Shown here one piece after another: positions 5,295 through 5,891 of a stretch of DNA of 5,891 bases (its first letter is position 1; each line of letters opens with the position of its first letter). Origin of the DNA: Candidatus Bathyarchaeota archaeon (GTDB lineage Archaea; Thermoproteota; Bathyarchaeia; Bathyarchaeales; Bathycorpusculaceae); assembly GCA_018396935.1 (NCBI GenBank), contig JAGTRA010000056.1:407-6297 (forward strand), written 5' to 3'. Both the position numbers and the translations under genes were made by a program. The notes under the pieces were generated by a model. The model saw nothing but the letters and a program-made list of their open reading frames with translations. It was not told where the DNA came from and did not search any database.

Positions 5295-5891
5295 ATGACT
5301 GAAAATGATGCCCAGATAATCGGTCGAGGAACATGGTACGACAAAATGGCAGTTAAGATAATAGAGCGGGAGAAAAAGCTTGGTAGAAGCCTAGACCTAA
5401 TAAGGACTGAAATGGGCCTTGGGGCCTCAGGCTTCCCCCATATTGGAAGCCTAGGTGACGCTGCCCGCTCCTATGCTGTTACATTAGCCCTGAGGGATCA
5501 AGGTTACAAGTCTGAGTTAATAGCCTTCTGCGATGATAAAGATGGTTTAAGAAAGGTTCCGGCAGGTTTACCCAAATCCCTAGAAAAGTACATAGGGTTT
5601 CCAGTAACGGATATTCCTGACCCCTTTAAGTGCCATGAAAGCTACGGCAATCATATGAGCTCACTTCTCCTTGACGCTTTAGATAAGTGCGGCATAGAGT
5701 ATCGATACATGTCAGCGAAGGAAGCGTATAAAAAAGGTCTATTAAATAATGAGATCAAAACAATACTGCTTAACGCTAAAAAAGTTGGGCAAATAGTTAA
5801 GGAAGAAGTTGGCCAGGAAAGATATATGGAGTACCTGCCCTATTTCCCGGTCTGTGAAAACTGCGGCCGCATATACACAACTAAAGCAATA
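5295..5891 (+). CDS. lysS: Class I lysyl-tRNA synthetase, N-terminal part; 3' end outside window
   Basis: From the ATG at 5295 the frame stays open for 199 codons to the window edge. It activates lysine and charges tRNA-Lys. Signs of class I LysRS rather than class II are the HIGH-type motif ASGFPHIGSLGD (44-55), CDDKDGLRKVP (79-89), IPDPFKCHESYGNHM (107-121) and a CxxC knuckle VCENCGRIYTT (186-196) where archaeal enzymes bind zinc. Residues 13-35 (TWYDKMAVKIIERE...) match the usual N-terminal helix. The KMSKS-type loop and the anticodon-binding domain, some 300 residues or more, lie beyond the edge. Class I LysRS occurs mainly in archaea and in a few bacteria. The start is supported by GAGGGG upstream. 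It lies 39 bases after the FAD-dehydrogenase gene on the same strand. Confidence 0.93.
   Translation, partial: MTENDAQIIGRGTWYDKMAVKIIEREKKLGRSLDLIRTEMGLGASGFPHIGSLGDAARSYAVTLALRDQGYKSELIAFCDDKDGLRKVPAGLPKSLEKYIGFPVTDIPDPFKCHESYGNHMSSLLLDALDKCGIEYRYMSAKEAYKKGLLNNEIKTILLNAKKVGQIVKEEVGQERYMEYLPYFPVCENCGRIYTTKAI

Noticed and set aside
1..5891. CRISPR arrays, insertion sequences, attachment sites, long repeats
   Set aside because: Reading both strands gave no spaced direct repeats, terminal inverted repeats, transposase or integrase motifs, or tRNA genes; nearly all bases are filled by conserved genes.

Overview
The window reads as chromosomal housekeeping DNA from an archaeon. Four lines of evidence agree. 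The lysyl-tRNA synthetase is of class I. There is a small subunit of the DUF126/aconitase-X type, which belongs to the archaeal mevalonate pathway. Two small families typical of archaea (UPF0147 and UPF0148) are present. Gene starts carry Shine-Dalgarno sequences matching parts of GGAGGTGATC, and TATA-like boxes lie at archaeal distances. A TACK-type lineage (Bathyarchaeia or a Nitrososphaeria relative) is my best guess from the look of the LysRS and the uncharacterised neighbour, but the sequence alone does not settle it. No mobile element, CRISPR array, tRNA, rRNA or phage gene was seen.

Layout. (1) Bases 1-1392, minus strand: an HD-domain dNTP-triphosphohydrolase-like gene, followed 9 bases later by the first 35 codons of the phosphomevalonate dehydratase small subunit, which runs off the left edge. 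(2) Bases 1393-1491: a compact divergent promoter region with one TATA-like element midway between the HD gene and tmk. (3) Bases 1492-2094, plus strand: thymidylate kinase, overlapping tail to tail by 8 bases with the next unit. (4) Bases 2087-2950, minus strand: a two-gene unit of a UPF0148 zinc-ribbon protein and an unrecognised 161-residue protein. (5) Bases 2951-3043: a second divergent promoter region containing the same 8-base TATA-like core. (6) Bases 3044-3718, plus strand: UPF0147 and a small cupin. (7) Bases 3719-3830: U-rich termination signals and a likely new promoter. (8) Bases 3831-5891, plus strand: a COG2509-type FAD-dependent dehydrogenase with a ferredoxin-like cysteine cluster, then the first 199 codons of class I lysyl-tRNA synthetase, cut by the right edge.

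How the genes relate. The HD enzyme (predicted to break down dNTPs) and Tmk (which makes dTDP for dTTP) face away from each other across a shared promoter, a plausible dNTP-balance pair. The partial mevalonate-pathway gene appears to be translationally coupled to the HD gene. The UPF0148, hypothetical and UPF0147 genes form a divergent cluster of poorly understood archaeal proteins. I see no clearly new defence or mobile system. The most unusual items are the cysteine cluster in the FAD enzyme, the HD/Tmk bidirectional arrangement and the uncharacterised 161-residue protein. Several starts are not the longest possible ones: I chose 1392, 2572, 3044 and 3380 from Shine-Dalgarno spacing. tmk and the FAD gene both start with TTG, and the cupin starts with GTG.
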